Part shown: positions 24,081-33,777 of the stretch, piece by piece
Position numbering within the stretch: the stretch's first letter is position 1
Layout: every line of letters starts with the position of its first letter
Assembly (NCBI RefSeq): GCF_030063335.1
Contig: NZ_JASISW010000002.1
Span: 124,001 to 188,000, forward strand
Length of the DNA stretch: 64,000 nucleotides
DNA from: Rhodococcus sp. G-MC3
GTDB taxonomy: Bacteria; Actinomycetota; Actinomycetes; Mycobacteriales; Mycobacteriaceae
Direction: 5' to 3'
The notes under the pieces: model-generated
What the model was told of the DNA's origin: nothing
The model's database searches: none
Seen by the model: only the letters and a program-made list of their open reading frames with translations
Translations under genes and position numbers: made by a program

Positions 24081-26072
24081 GTGACTACAACACTTCTGCC
24101 ACCTCGGTCTGCGAACTCGCAGCCGAGCCCGCAGCCCAAACATCGGCGTACCAGCAGGTTCGGGCCGAACCGCAACACTCTGTTGTTCGGCGCATTGCTC
24201 GCCGTGACGGCAGTCCTCTATCTGTGGGACCTCACAGCCAGCGGCTACGCCAACACGTTCTATGCCGCTGCCGTGCAAGCCGGTTCCAAGGACTGGACTG
24301 CGTGGTTTTTCGGGTCACTCGACTTGGAGAACTTCATCACCGTCGACAAACCGCCTGCCTCGCTGTGGGTGATGGGTCTGTCGGCTCGTATCTTCGGATT
24401 CTCCAGCTTTTCCCTTCTCCTACCGCAGGCCCTGATGGGCGTCGGCGCCGTCGCAACGGTGTACGCCGCGGTCAAGAGGGTTGCGACGCCTACGGCCGGA
24501 TTGCTCGCCGGAGCAGCACTCGCGGCAACTCCCGCAGCTGCCCTGATGTTCAAGTTCGACAACCCGGACGCACTACTGGTGCTGCTCATGTCGATCGGCG
24601 GCTACTTCGTCGTCCGGGCGCTCCAGACCAAGGCGGGGCGTCGCGCGGCAATGTGGCTCGCGTTCGCTGGTGTCGCACTGGGATTCGCATTCTTGACGAA
24701 GATGCTCCAGGGTCTTCTCGTGCTGCCGGCGTTCGGCCTTACCTATCTCGTTGCTGGACAAGCACGACTTCGCGCTCGGTTGCTGCACCTCGCCGGAGCC
24801 TTCGCAGCGTTGATCGCAGGCGCAGGCTGGTGGGTGCTGACGGTCGCCCTGTGGCCGGCCAGCGCACGTCCGTACATCGGCGGCTCGACCGACAATACGG
24901 TGATGGACCTGGTCCTCGGTTACAACGGACTCGGACGCATCTTTGGTTCCGACGGAAACGGCGGTGGCGGCGGCGGAATGAGCGGCGGTTCGGCAGGATC
25001 GAGCTTCGGTGGTAGCACCGGTCTCGACCGACTGTTCGGCAGCGAGATGGGCATCCAGATTTCGTGGCTCATCCCGGCGGCGCTCGTTGCACTTGTCTTC
25101 GGCTTGATCGCTCGGGGACGCGCGCCGCGTACCGACCTGCTGCGCGCGTCGCTGATTCTCTGGGGCGGTTGGTTCTTGGTGACGGCTCTGATCTTCAGCT
25201 ACATGTCCGGCACCATCCACCCTTATTACACGGTTGCATTGGCCCCGGCCATCGCCGGGCTCGTTGGAACCGGCGGCTACGCATTGTGGCTGAAGCGCGA
25301 ATCCAATTGGGGCCGTATAGGACTTGCCTCTATGATGCTCGCCGCAGGGGCCTGGAGTTGGGTTCTCCTGCATCGCAACACCGATTGGCTGCCCGCGCTG
25401 AAGTGGGTACTCCTGGCCGGAACTGTGATCGCAGCGGTATTGATCCTCGCAGCGGGTCGCTACAAGAAGCTCGCAGCAGTGGCAATCATTGTCGGAGCCA
25501 TCGCGGGCCTCGGCGGAGGGGCCTCGTACGCCATCGCCACGTCCGCAACCGCCCACGGCGGGTCGATTCCGACAGCAGGCCCCACCGGCGCAGCCTCGGA
25601 CTCCAGCGGCATGGGTGGAGGGGGCACGGGCAGTGGTGGTCCGAGCGGCGGCGGCCAAGCCCCCACCGGAGAGGTACCGGCCGACGGCACAGCCCCGACC
25701 GACGGCGGCGGCACGGGAGACAGCTCCTCCGAATCCAGCGACCAGCTGAACACCCTTCTGGAATCGGCTGACACTACCTGGTCGGCAGCAGTCAACGGCT
25801 CACAGTCAGCGTCTACCTATGAGCTGAACACCGACACGGCCGTCATCGCTATCGGTGGCTGGAGCAGCGACCCGGCTCCGACTCTCGACCAGTTCATCTC
25901 CTACGTCAGCAACCACCAGGTGAAATACTACATCTCCGGTGGCCAGGGCGGCGGAATGGGAGGTGGCTCGGACGGCACGTCGTCCGAGATTGCCGAGTGG
26001 GTCGCAACGAACTTCACGTCCATGACCGTCGACGGAGTGACGGTCTACGACATGAGCGGCTACACCGGCTAG
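24081..26072 (+). CDS. GT39-family membrane glycosyltransferase (ArnT/PMT-like)
   Basis: 663-residue GT-C-fold transferase expected to use a polyprenyl-phosphate sugar and act on the outer face of the membrane. About 11-13 hydrophobic segments; TASGYANTFYAAAVQAGSKD and FITVDKPPASLWVMGL are hallmarks of the actinobacterial subgroup. The first loop has NTFY where classical PMTs have DExxY. A Gly-rich loop (GGGGGGMSGG) and a Gly/Ser/Pro-rich linker (about 500-555) precede a C-terminal extracytoplasmic domain ending VTVYDMSGYTG. GTG 24081 has GGAGGAC 5 bp upstream. Acceptor unknown (arabinogalactan, lipid or protein). Confidence 0.87.
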   Translation: MTTTLLPPRSANSQPSPQPKHRRTSRFGPNRNTLLFGALLAVTAVLYLWDLTASGYANTFYAAAVQAGSKDWTAWFFGSLDLENFITVDKPPASLWVMGLSARIFGFSSFSLLLPQALMGVGAVATVYAAVKRVATPTAGLLAGAALAATPAAALMFKFDNPDALLVLLMSIGGYFVVRALQTKAGRRAAMWLAFAGVALGFAFLTKMLQGLLVLPAFGLTYLVAGQARLRARLLHLAGAFAALIAGAGWWVLTVALWPASARPYIGGSTDNTVMDLVLGYNGLGRIFGSDGNGGGGGGMSGGSAGSSFGGSTGLDRLFGSEMGIQISWLIPAALVALVFGLIARGRAPRTDLLRASLILWGGWFLVTALIFSYMSGTIHPYYTVALAPAIAGLVGTGGYALWLKRESNWGRIGLASMMLAAGAWSWVLLHRNTDWLPALKWVLLAGTVIAAVLILAAGRYKKLAAVAIIVGAIAGLGGGASYAIATSATAHGGSIPTAGPTGAASDSSGMGGGGTGSGGPSGGGQAPTGEVPADGTAPTDGGGTGDSSSESSDQLNTLLESADTTWSAAVNGSQSASTYELNTDTAVIAIGGWSSDPAPTLDQFISYVSNHQVKYYISGGQGGGMGGGSDGTSSEIAEWVATNFTSMTVDGVTVYDMSGYTG

Positions 26073-26201
26073 GTGTACCCGGCCATCAGGTTGATTGCAG
26101 GCGTCGAACGACTTGTGCATCGTCGGAAATGCTCCACTCGGTGGCGGATCAGAACCGGCTCGGCGACGGCGGTACCACGACCGCAGTTTCGGAACTCGGA
26201 T

Positions 26202-26831
26202 TCACGGATACGGCAGAGCTGCGGCACTGCGCTGCTCCAGCATCAGCGTCATGTACCCGAGGTCTTTGGTCTGCTCGTCGGCCATCGAGCGGGCCGCGCG
26301 AGCGACGGCATCGGAGGTGGCCATCGCTGCCCCTGCCGTCGCCATCTCGATTCCGCCGCGGTGGTGACGGATCATCAACTGCAGGAAGCGTATCTCGGCG
26401 TCGTCGCCGGTCAGAGTAGATAGTGCGTTGACCTCGTCCCACGATGCCAGACCTGGCATCGGCGAATTCTCCTCGACGGTGTGAGAGTGACTGTCGGCGT
26501 GACTCATCCACTGCATGGGGCTATCCGATGCCAGTGGTTGGTCGAGCAGCATCAACCAGCCGTGGAGTATGCCGATCTCGATGCTCTGCGATGCTTCGAT
26601 CTGCTGGGCGAGCGATTTTACCTCGGAAGATGCCTTTGGCGAGAGGCTCGCGGCGATCGAGCGGGCCTGTGCATGGTGCACCGCCATGTCCTGGGCGAAA
26701 CCGATTTCGCCGAAACTCAGCATCGTCGGCGGAGGTGCAGGCGAATCGAACACGGGCCGCAGTGCTGCGCCGACAACCAGGAGCATGCAGGCCGCCGCGC
26801 AGATCAACAGGGCATACAAGCGAGGTGGCAT
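26202..26831 (-). CDS. DUF305 secreted/membrane-anchored His-rich protein
   Basis: 209-residue protein. One N-terminal hydrophobic segment (LLICAAACMLLVVGAAL) works as anchor or signal, then the DUF305 helical bundle with its paired His motifs: FAQDMAVHHAQA, HADSHSH and LMIRHHRGGIEMA. DUF305 proteins are often linked with copper or other metals. It follows the LVIVD gene by 3 bp, so the two are cotranscribed. Function not established. Confidence 0.85.
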   Translation of the reverse strand: MPPRLYALLICAAACMLLVVGAALRPVFDSPAPPPTMLSFGEIGFAQDMAVHHAQARSIAASLSPKASSEVKSLAQQIEASQSIEIGILHGWLMLLDQPLASDSPMQWMSHADSHSHTVEENSPMPGLASWDEVNALSTLTGDDAEIRFLQLMIRHHRGGIEMATAGAAMATSDAVARAARSMADEQTKDLGYMTLMLEQRSAAALPYP

Positions 26832-26834
26832 CGC

Positions 26835-28385
26835 TCAGGATCCCACGGTCGATTGCTGATCCGCCGGAACGGAATACACGTCGTTATCGAGTTGGACAAT
26901 CATGAACCCGTTGTCGCTACAGGAGGTCCAGAGCTGGTTGCCGTGCCATTCAGGCGGGGAGAAACACCAGTCGGAGGACAGGTCACCGAACAGCACCTGC
27001 CCCGATCGTCGAGTAATGGTGTTCGCCGGATTCGAATCTCCCTCCAACGCGGCTCTACCTTGACTGAGGAAGCTCAGGGCCGGGATTCCGATGATCGACG
27101 CCATCGCATGCGCCGAGTTGGTCAACGCGGTGTTCTGGCCGGTGAGTGCAGGTGGGTTGTAGTAGGCGATCTCTCGGATCGCGTCGGGATCGCGCACGTC
27201 GAACACTCTGATGCCCGACGAGATCCAGCCACAGGCCAGTGCGGTCGGGTTGTCGGGCCGATCGGCCGCGCAGTAGTGCGATTCGTATGCGAACAACGAT
27301 CCGCCTTGCGAAGACCGCAGGTTTGCTTCGGCATTCTGAGGGAGATTGATTTCAAGTTTGATCTTCGCGTCGATCGCGATGTCGTCCACGTCCGATACGT
27401 CGAGGAGCTTCACACCGCCGGAACCTGCCTCGTCGACGGTGAACAGGTGCGGGACACCGTCGTACGTCACCGGCACACTGTGTTGAGTGAAAATCCCGTC
27501 CGTCCAGAAGATCCGGCCGATGTGCGGAACCTGCGGATACGCGTCGCGGCGTTGCACCGAGCTGACGTCGAGGACCGTGATTCCCGCAGCCGCCGACAGA
27601 TACAGGCTGTTTCCGTCGGGGGAGACGCCGAAGCCATGGTTCTCGATGCCGGTCAGTCCCTGCCAGATCACGTGAGGGTTCGACGGGTCGGCGAGATCGA
27701 TCGCGGTCAGCATTCCTCCGCCGTTCGAGGCCGCCCAGTAGGTGTTGCCGTCCGGTGAGAAGCCTCCCTCGTGGGAGAGAAAGGCTAGCGGCATCGCCGG
27801 GTTGGTGCCGGGGCCAGGGTTGAGCAGCCGAGGGTGAGCGCAATCGCTGATGTCGTACACCGAGATGTAGCCGCCACCGGCGACGAAGGGAACGGCCGTG
27901 GCAGCGAGTAACTTGCGCGATCGGTTGACCTTCAGAGTCTCCCAGGTGCCGCCGATCATCGCAGGCTCGGTAAGGCTCGTGGTGACCACTGGCTGGGTGG
28001 GATCGGACGCGTCGACCACCTGGACGCCTCGGTTCTGGCCGAGCAAATCTCCGGGAAAGAACGAGCCCGTGTACGAGCAGTGCTCGAACGTCGTCGACGT
28101 GATCGCGCCGCCCTGTCCTCGAAAGCCGCCGACGAGGTGCGTGTTGCAGCTGTATCCCTGAGCGCTGCGACCAGAGTTGCGATCCTCGGCGGGAACGTCG
28201 CCCTGAAGTCCGGTCTCGGGATTGGAGCCGGGGCCGCACTCGGCGCGGGGGACTGAGACTGTGCCGACATCGAGGAACTGTTGGATGTCGGCGGTCGCCG
28301 TCGCTCCGGGCGCCGCCACAATCACGACGACGGCGGATACGACCGCGCTGATTTTCGATCCGATTTGCATACGACGATTCCCCAT
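26835..28385 (-). CDS. secreted LVIVD-repeat beta-propeller protein
   Basis: About 516-residue exported protein with a signal peptide (SAVVSAVVVIVAAPGATATA) and repeated propeller blades ending in V.DVSD-type strands (GVQVVDASDPTQPVV, ISVYDISDCAHPRLL, GVKLLDVSDVDD, GIRVFDVRDPDAIREIAYY). Cys pairs are spread through the chain, consistent with disulfides in an exported protein. The start is uncertain (28436, 28385 or 28370); 28385 follows GGTCGGGG. It shares an operon with the DUF305 gene. No catalytic motif is visible. Confidence 0.83.
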   Translation of the reverse strand: MGNRRMQIGSKISAVVSAVVVIVAAPGATATADIQQFLDVGTVSVPRAECGPGSNPETGLQGDVPAEDRNSGRSAQGYSCNTHLVGGFRGQGGAITSTTFEHCSYTGSFFPGDLLGQNRGVQVVDASDPTQPVVTTSLTEPAMIGGTWETLKVNRSRKLLAATAVPFVAGGGYISVYDISDCAHPRLLNPGPGTNPAMPLAFLSHEGGFSPDGNTYWAASNGGGMLTAIDLADPSNPHVIWQGLTGIENHGFGVSPDGNSLYLSAAAGITVLDVSSVQRRDAYPQVPHIGRIFWTDGIFTQHSVPVTYDGVPHLFTVDEAGSGGVKLLDVSDVDDIAIDAKIKLEINLPQNAEANLRSSQGGSLFAYESHYCAADRPDNPTALACGWISSGIRVFDVRDPDAIREIAYYNPPALTGQNTALTNSAHAMASIIGIPALSFLSQGRAALEGDSNPANTITRRSGQVLFGDLSSDWCFSPPEWHGNQLWTSCSDNGFMIVQLDNDVYSVPADQQSTVGS

Positions 28386-28482
28386 CCCCGACCGATCGGC
28401 ACTGAAGGCGATCGGAATGCCGACACGGTAACGCATTTACATCGACCCTTTGGACACTTCGCGAAAATCTGTCCAGCATTAA

Positions 28483-28498
28483 CAAGCAGGCGTGCTTG
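28483..28498. promoter_or_regulatory. palindrome in the promoter region of the Atu-like operon
   Basis: CAAGCA-GGCG-TGCTTG, a 16-bp perfect palindrome, centred about 40 bp upstream of ATG 28531. A TetR-family regulator is encoded as the last gene of the same operon (37655), so this is a good candidate operator for it. A weaker symmetric pair (TGGAC/GTCCA) flanks 28451-28475. Binding is inferred. Confidence 0.5.
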
Positions 28499-28530
28499 CT
28501 TTTTTGAATGGCGGATGTGAAGCTATGTGC

Positions 28531-29328
28531 ATGGCCGACCTCGACTCGATCGTCGATGACCTTCGGGCTGAAGGCGACGCACTCGATGCGCTCGTCGCAG
28601 ACCTGACCGAAGACCAATGGGCAACGCCCACCCCAGCCGAAGGCTGGACCATAGCGCACCAGATCGGGCACCTCTCGTGGACCGACAACGTCGCTGAACG
28701 CACTACGTCCGGTGCCGCCGGAGACTCCGTGGCGAGCGCCCAATTCGACGTCGTGCTGAAGCAGGCGTGGAGCGATCCGACCGGCTTCGTCGCCGTTGCC
28801 GCCGAGGAAGAATCGCGGGCTCCCGGGCTGCTGACGACCTGGCGCGCGCGCAGGCACGCCATGGCCGACGCGCTGGTGGCCGTGCCGCAGGGTGTGAAGA
28901 TCACATGGTTCGGACCGCCGATGAGCGCGGCGTCCATGGCCACCGCCAGGTTGATGGAAACCTGGGCGCACGGCCAGGACGTCGCCGACGCGCTCGGCAT
29001 CACCGCCGAGCCCACCGAACGCATCAAGGGCGTCGCCCACATCGGCGTCCGCACCCGCGACTTCGCCTACGCGGTGAACCAACAGACTCCGCCGACCGAG
29101 CCGTTCCGGATAGAGCTGACCTCCCCCTCGGGTGAGATCTGGACCTGGGGCCCCGGTGACGCGTCACAGCGCGTCACCGGTTCGGCTGCTGATTTTTGTC
29201 GCCTCGTCACGCAGCGAGCCCACCGTGACGACCTCGACATCACCGCCGAAGGCCCCGACGCGCAGTACTGGATCACCATCGCCCAGGCCTTTGCAGGCCC
29301 TCCCGGAGCAGGACGAGAAAAACAGTGA
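28531..29328 (+). CDS. TIGR03084-family metal-binding protein (DinB/maleylpyruvate-isomerase fold)
   Basis: 265-residue protein with an N-terminal DinB-like four-helix bundle; His in [13 protein letters not shown] and [15 protein letters not shown] are the expected metal ligands. The C-terminal part ([17 protein letters not shown], then the end) is the Wyosine/TIGR03084 extension. It is the first gene of the Atu-like operon and overlaps atuA by 4 bp (GTGA). ATG 28531 gives [19 protein letters not shown] 28525 lies two codons upstream. It may handle a thiol- or CoA-bound intermediate, but this is unproven. Confidence 0.85.
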   Translation: MADLDSIVDDLRAEGDALDALVADLTEDQWATPTPAEGWTIAHQIGHLSWTDNVAERTTSGAAGDSVASAQFDVVLKQAWSDPTGFVAVAAEEESRAPGLLTTWRARRHAMADALVAVPQGVKITWFGPPMSAASMATARLMETWAHGQDVADALGITAEPTERIKGVAHIGVRTRDFAYAVNQQTPPTEPFRIELTSPSGEIWTWGPGDASQRVTGSAADFCRLVTQRAHRDDLDITAEGPDAQYWITIAQAFAGPPGAGREKQ

Positions 29329-31034
29329 CACCACACGATGCGGCCGTCAGAATCGGCAACTGTTCCGGCTTTTACGGCGACCGGCTTGTCGCAATGCGCG
29401 AGATGCTCGAAGGCGGTGAACTCGACTACCTCACCGGCGACTATCTGGCCGAGCTGACGATGCTCATCCTCGGACGCGATCGCATGAAAGATGCGTCCCG
29501 CGGATACGCGAAAACCTTTCTCCGCCAAGCTGAGGACTGCCTCGGACTTGCGCTCGACAAAGGTGTGAAGATCGTTGCCAACGCAGGCGGTTTGAATCCG
29601 GCGGGTTTGGCCGAGGCTCTCGACAAGCTCGGCTCGGGTGCGAAGATCGCTTACGTCGAAGGCGACGATCTTCTGGGGCGGGTGCAGGAACTCGGGCTCG
29701 GCAGCCCCCTGACGGCCAATGCCTACCTCGGCGCCTGGGGGATCGCCCGGTGCCTCGAGTCCGGCGCCGACGTCGTGGTCACCGGCAGGGTCACCGATGC
29801 GTCCGTCATCGTCGGGCCCGCGGCGCATCATTTCGGTTGGGCAAGAACCGATTACGATGCTCTGGCTGGCGCAGTCGTCGCAGGCCACGTAATCGAATGC
29901 GGCACCCAGGCAACCGGCGGAAACTACTCGTTCTTCACCGAGATCGCCGACATGGCGCGCCCGGGGTTCCCGATCGCCGAGATTTCCTCCGACGGTTCCT
30001 CGGTCATCACCAAGCACGACGGCACCGGGGGAGCAGTCAGCGTCGGCACCGTCACCGCGCAGTTGCTCTACGAGATCACCGGCGGCCGGTACGCGAACCC
30101 CGATGTCACCGCCCGTATCGACACCGCGGTACTGACTCGGGAATCCAGTAACCGCATCGGGATCTCTCGGGTGAAGGGTGAGGCCCCACCTCCCACTTCG
30201 AAGGTCTCGCTGAACTCCCTCGGGGGCTTTCGAAACGAGTTCACGTTGATCTTGACGGGCCTCGACATCGACGCCAAAGCCGAACTTGTGCAGAAGCAGT
30301 TCGAATCCTGGTTGCCGGTACGTCCTGCTGAACTCGACTGGACACTCGTCCGCACCGACAAGCCCGATTCGCCGACGGAGGAAACTGCCAGCGCGTTGCT
30401 GCGGTGCGTTGCTCGGGACAGTGACGCGAACATCGTAGGCCGTCAGTTCTCCTCGGTGGCAGTGGAACTTGCTCTGGCCAGCTACCCGGGATTCTCGCTG
30501 ACGGCACCTCCAGGGCACGGAGCGCCGTACGGAGTGTTCACCGCCGGTTACGTGCCGGTCGTGGAGGTTCCGCATATCGCAGTGCTGCCCGACGGATCGC
30601 GTCATGACATCGCGCCGGCCGAAGACACCAGGGAGCTCGAACCCCTCCAGCAGCCCGACCTCCCGAAAACGCGTCCCGACGAGGCGACCATCCGCGTCCC
30701 CCTCGGCACCATCGCGGCCGCACGCAGCGGCGACAAGGGCGGCAATGCGAATGTCGGCGTGTGGGTGCGCACCGACGACGAGTTCGCTTGGCTCGTACAT
30801 GCTCTCACCGTCGACGCGCTGAAGAAACTACTGCCGGAGACGAGAGACCTCACCGTCACCCGGCATGTCCTGCCGCACCTGCGTGCCGTCAACTTCGTCA
30901 TCGAGGGCATCCTCGGGCAAGGCGTCGCATCCCAGGCTCGATTCGATCCACAGGCCAAGGGACTCGGTGAATGGCTGCGGTCTCGCCACATCGACATTCC
31001 CGAAACACTGATCTTCCAGGGGGACTTCACATGA
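29325..31034 (+). CDS. atuA: AtuA-family protein (acyclic terpene utilisation type)
   Basis: 569-residue protein: the AtuA core (DUF1446) fills about residues 8-450 ([65 protein letters not shown]) and the C-terminal ferredoxin-like AtuA domain about 465-569 ([20 protein letters not shown]). AtuA is required for citronellol/geraniol catabolism in Pseudomonas, although its chemistry is unknown. Start GTG 29325 overlaps the upstream gene by 4 bp and its stop overlaps the dehydrogenase ATG by 4 bp. The actual substrate of this cluster could be another branched acyl-CoA. Confidence 0.88.
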   Translation: MTPHDAAVRIGNCSGFYGDRLVAMREMLEGGELDYLTGDYLAELTMLILGRDRMKDASRGYAKTFLRQAEDCLGLALDKGVKIVANAGGLNPAGLAEALDKLGSGAKIAYVEGDDLLGRVQELGLGSPLTANAYLGAWGIARCLESGADVVVTGRVTDASVIVGPAAHHFGWARTDYDALAGAVVAGHVIECGTQATGGNYSFFTEIADMARPGFPIAEISSDGSSVITKHDGTGGAVSVGTVTAQLLYEITGGRYANPDVTARIDTAVLTRESSNRIGISRVKGEAPPPTSKVSLNSLGGFRNEFTLILTGLDIDAKAELVQKQFESWLPVRPAELDWTLVRTDKPDSPTEETASALLRCVARDSDANIVGRQFSSVAVELALASYPGFSLTAPPGHGAPYGVFTAGYVPVVEVPHIAVLPDGSRHDIAPAEDTRELEPLQQPDLPKTRPDEATIRVPLGTIAAARSGDKGGNANVGVWVRTDDEFAWLVHALTVDALKKLLPETRDLTVTRHVLPHLRAVNFVIEGILGQGVASQARFDPQAKGLGEWLRSRHIDIPETLIFQGDFT

Positions 31035-32179
31035 CAATCTGGACCACTCCCGAGCGGCTGCAGCTCCGCAAGACGGTGCGCAGCTTCGTCGAGCAGGACA
31101 TCGCGCCCTACCTGAACGACTGGGAGCGCGACGGCGAGCTCCCTCGCGATCTGCACACCAAAGCAGCAGCTCTCGGACTTCTCGGTGCAGGTTTCCCCGA
31201 AGAGGTCGGCGGTGACGGTGGAGATCTCGCGGATGCTGTTGTCATCTGCGAGGAAATGCATGAGGCAGGGGCATCGGGTGGGCTGTTCGCTTCGCTGTTC
31301 ACCTCCGGAATTGCGTTACCGCACATCGTCGCAGCGGGGGACAAGGATCAGATCGACAAGTGGGTCAGGCCCACCTTGGCGGGAACCAAGATCGGTTCCC
31401 TCGCGATCACCGAGCCGGGCGGCGGCTCCGATGTCGGGCACTTGCGCACCAAGGCGGTCAAGGACGGCGACCACTACGTCGTCAACGGCTCGAAGACGTA
31501 CATCACCTCCGGCTGCCGAGCTGACTTCGTCGTCACTGCGGTGCGGACGGGTGGCGACGGCGCGGGAGGTGTCTCCCTTCTGGTGATCGAGAAGGGAACC
31601 GAGGGATTCGAGGTGACGAGCAAGCTCGACAAGATGGGCTGGCGCGCGTCCGATACTGCCGAGTTGTCGTTCACGGATGCCCGTGTCCCGGTGGCGAACC
31701 TCGTCGGCGCCGAGAACTCCGGCTTCGCGCAGATCGCCCAGGCTTTCCTGACCGAACGCATTGCCCTCGCTGCACAGGCGTACGCGAGCGCGCAGCGGTG
31801 CCTCGACCTCACCTTGCAGTGGGTCCGCGACCGCGAAACGTTCGGAAAGCCCTTGATCAAGCGGCAATCCGTGCAGAACACCGTCACCGAGATGGCCCGC
31901 AAGATCGACACGGCCCGGGTCTACACGCGCTACCTCGTCGAGCGATCCCTCGAATCGGACAACGACTTCATCGCCGAGGTCTGCTTCGCCAAGAACACGG
32001 CTGTCGAATCCGGCGAGTGGGTTGCCAACCAAGCCGTTCAACTTTTCGGAGGTCTCGGGTATATGCGTGAAAGCGAAGTCGAACGCCAGTACCGTGACAT
32101 GCGCATCCTCGGGATCGGCGGAGGCACCACCGAAATTCTGACCGGACTGGCAGCAAAACGATTGGGGTACCAGGCATGA
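31031..32179 (+). CDS. acyl-CoA dehydrogenase (Atu-like operon, first copy)
   Basis: 382-residue FAD enzyme introducing an alpha,beta double bond into an acyl-CoA. Motifs: SLAITEPGGGSDVGHLRTKA (FAD/substrate), DKMGWRASDTAELSFTDARVP, and the C-terminal RQYRDMRILGIGGGTTEILTGLAAKRLGY, in which the usual catalytic Glu region reads MRILGIGGGTTEI. ATG 31031 overlaps the atuA stop and its own stop overlaps the carboxylase start. Probably acts on citronellyl-CoA or an isovaleryl-type substrate ahead of carboxylation. Confidence 0.92.
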   Translation: MTIWTTPERLQLRKTVRSFVEQDIAPYLNDWERDGELPRDLHTKAAALGLLGAGFPEEVGGDGGDLADAVVICEEMHEAGASGGLFASLFTSGIALPHIVAAGDKDQIDKWVRPTLAGTKIGSLAITEPGGGSDVGHLRTKAVKDGDHYVVNGSKTYITSGCRADFVVTAVRTGGDGAGGVSLLVIEKGTEGFEVTSKLDKMGWRASDTAELSFTDARVPVANLVGAENSGFAQIAQAFLTERIALAAQAYASAQRCLDLTLQWVRDRETFGKPLIKRQSVQNTVTEMARKIDTARVYTRYLVERSLESDNDFIAEVCFAKNTAVESGEWVANQAVQLFGGLGYMRESEVERQYRDMRILGIGGGTTEILTGLAAKRLGYQA

Positions 32180-33774
32180 GTGTGCTGAAGTCCACCCTCG
32201 ACACCGCATCGGAGCAGTTCACCGGTGCCACCGAGGCGATGAACACGAAACTCGCCGAAATCGACGCCGAGCACGGCAAGGCGCTGATCGGTGGCGGCGA
32301 GAAGTACGTCGAGCGACACCGCAAGCGCGGCAAACTGCTTGCGCGCGAGCGCATCGAACTGCTGATCGACGAGGACTCCGCCTTCCTGGAACTGTGCCCG
32401 CTTGCGGCCTGGGGCAGCGACTTCCCGGTCGGGGCAAGCACCGTGATGGGTATCGGTGTGATCAGCGGAACCGAATGCCTCATCGTCGCGAACGACCCGA
32501 CGGTGCGCGGCGGTGCCAGCAATCCGTGGACGCTCAAGAAGGGGTTTCGCGCCAACGACATCGCGACGCAGAACCGTCTCCCGGTCATCTCGCTCGTCGA
32601 GTCCGGTGGCGCCGATCTACCGACTCAGAAGGAAGTGTTCATCCCCGGCGGTCGGATGTTCCGCGATCTGACGCAGCTCTCAGCACAAGGGATCCCAACG
32701 ATCGCACTGGTTTTCGGCAACTCCACCGCGGGCGGTGCCTACATTCCCGGCATGTCCGATCACGTCGTCATGATCAAGGAACGCTCCAAGGTGTTCCTTG
32801 CTGGGCCGCCACTGGTGAAGATGGCGACGGGTGAGGATTCCGACGACGAATCACTCGGCGGTGCCGAGATGCACGCCCGAAAGTCCGGTCTCGCCGACTA
32901 TTTCGCTGTCGACGAGCAGGATGCGATTCGCATCGGACGCAGCATTGTCAAGCGACTGAACTGGACGAAGAAGGGCCCCAAACCGCGTGCCGAGGTCATC
33001 GAGCCTCTTGCCGACCCCGAGGATCTACTCGGTATCGTCCCGACGGATCTGAAGATCCCGTTCGATCCGCACGAGGTCATCGCACGCATCGTCGACGGAT
33101 CGGACTTCGACGAGTTCAAGCCGATGTACGGCGGATCGTTGGTCACCGGCTGGGCAGAGCTGCACGGCTACCCGATCGGCATCCTGGCCAACGCCCGCGG
33201 CGTCCTCTTCAGCGAAGAATCGCAGAAGGCGACGCAGTTCATTCAGCTCGCCAATCGCTCGAATACTCCGCTGCTGTTCCTGCACAACACCACCGGCTAC
33301 ATGGTGGGCAAGGAATACGAAGAAGGCGGCATGATCAAGCACGGCTCGATGATGATCAATGCCGTGTCCAACTCGAAGGTCCCGCACATCTCGATCCTGC
33401 TCGGCGCGTCCTACGGTGCAGGCCACTACGGCATGTGCGGCAGGGCGTTCGATCCGCGATTTCTGTTCGCCTGGCCGTCGAGCAAATCAGCGGTCATGGG
33501 CGGTGCGCAGCTCGCGGGCGTGATCTCGATCGTCGGACGGGCCGCGGCCGAAGGCAGGGGCCAGGTGTTCGACGAGGAGGCCGATGCCGGACTTCGTGCG
33601 ATGATCGAGAATCAGATCGAAGCCGAGTCGCTGCCGATGTTTCTCTCCGGACGCCTGTACGACGACGGCGTCATCGACCCCCGTGACACCCGCACGGTAG
33701 TGGGAATGTGCCTCTCGGCCATTGCTTCTGCCCCGATCGAAGGCACCGCGAACTTCGGTGTCTTCCGGATGTGA
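32176..33774 (+). CDS. atuC: acyl-CoA carboxylase beta (carboxyltransferase) subunit
   Basis: 532-residue carboxyltransferase of the methylcrotonyl-/geranyl-CoA carboxylase type. KYVERHRKRGKLLARERIELL is the family N-terminus; ESGGADLPTQ and GNSTAGGAYIPGMSDHVVM bind acyl-CoA; LLGASYGAGHYGMCGRAF and SKSAVMGGAQLAGV form the carboxybiotin site. It transfers CO2 from the biotin on the alpha subunit encoded next (3-bp gap). The symbol follows the Atu context and could equally be a liu-type MCC gene. Confidence 0.9.
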   Translation: MSVLKSTLDTASEQFTGATEAMNTKLAEIDAEHGKALIGGGEKYVERHRKRGKLLARERIELLIDEDSAFLELCPLAAWGSDFPVGASTVMGIGVISGTECLIVANDPTVRGGASNPWTLKKGFRANDIATQNRLPVISLVESGGADLPTQKEVFIPGGRMFRDLTQLSAQGIPTIALVFGNSTAGGAYIPGMSDHVVMIKERSKVFLAGPPLVKMATGEDSDDESLGGAEMHARKSGLADYFAVDEQDAIRIGRSIVKRLNWTKKGPKPRAEVIEPLADPEDLLGIVPTDLKIPFDPHEVIARIVDGSDFDEFKPMYGGSLVTGWAELHGYPIGILANARGVLFSEESQKATQFIQLANRSNTPLLFLHNTTGYMVGKEYEEGGMIKHGSMMINAVSNSKVPHISILLGASYGAGHYGMCGRAFDPRFLFAWPSSKSAVMGGAQLAGVISIVGRAAAEGRGQVFDEEADAGLRAMIENQIEAESLPMFLSGRLYDDGVIDPRDTRTVVGMCLSAIASAPIEGTANFGVFRM

Positions 33775-33777
33775 TGC

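Noticed and set aside
24241-24320. GT39 protein judged inactive because the classical first-loop Asp-Glu is missing
   Set aside because: The NTFYAAA form is, as far as I recall, standard for this actinobacterial subgroup, so it does not by itself indicate loss of function.
27352-29082. 576-codon frame spanning the LVIVD and TIGR03084 genes on the minus strand
   Set aside because: It crosses the start regions of two real divergent genes and shows no recognisable protein.
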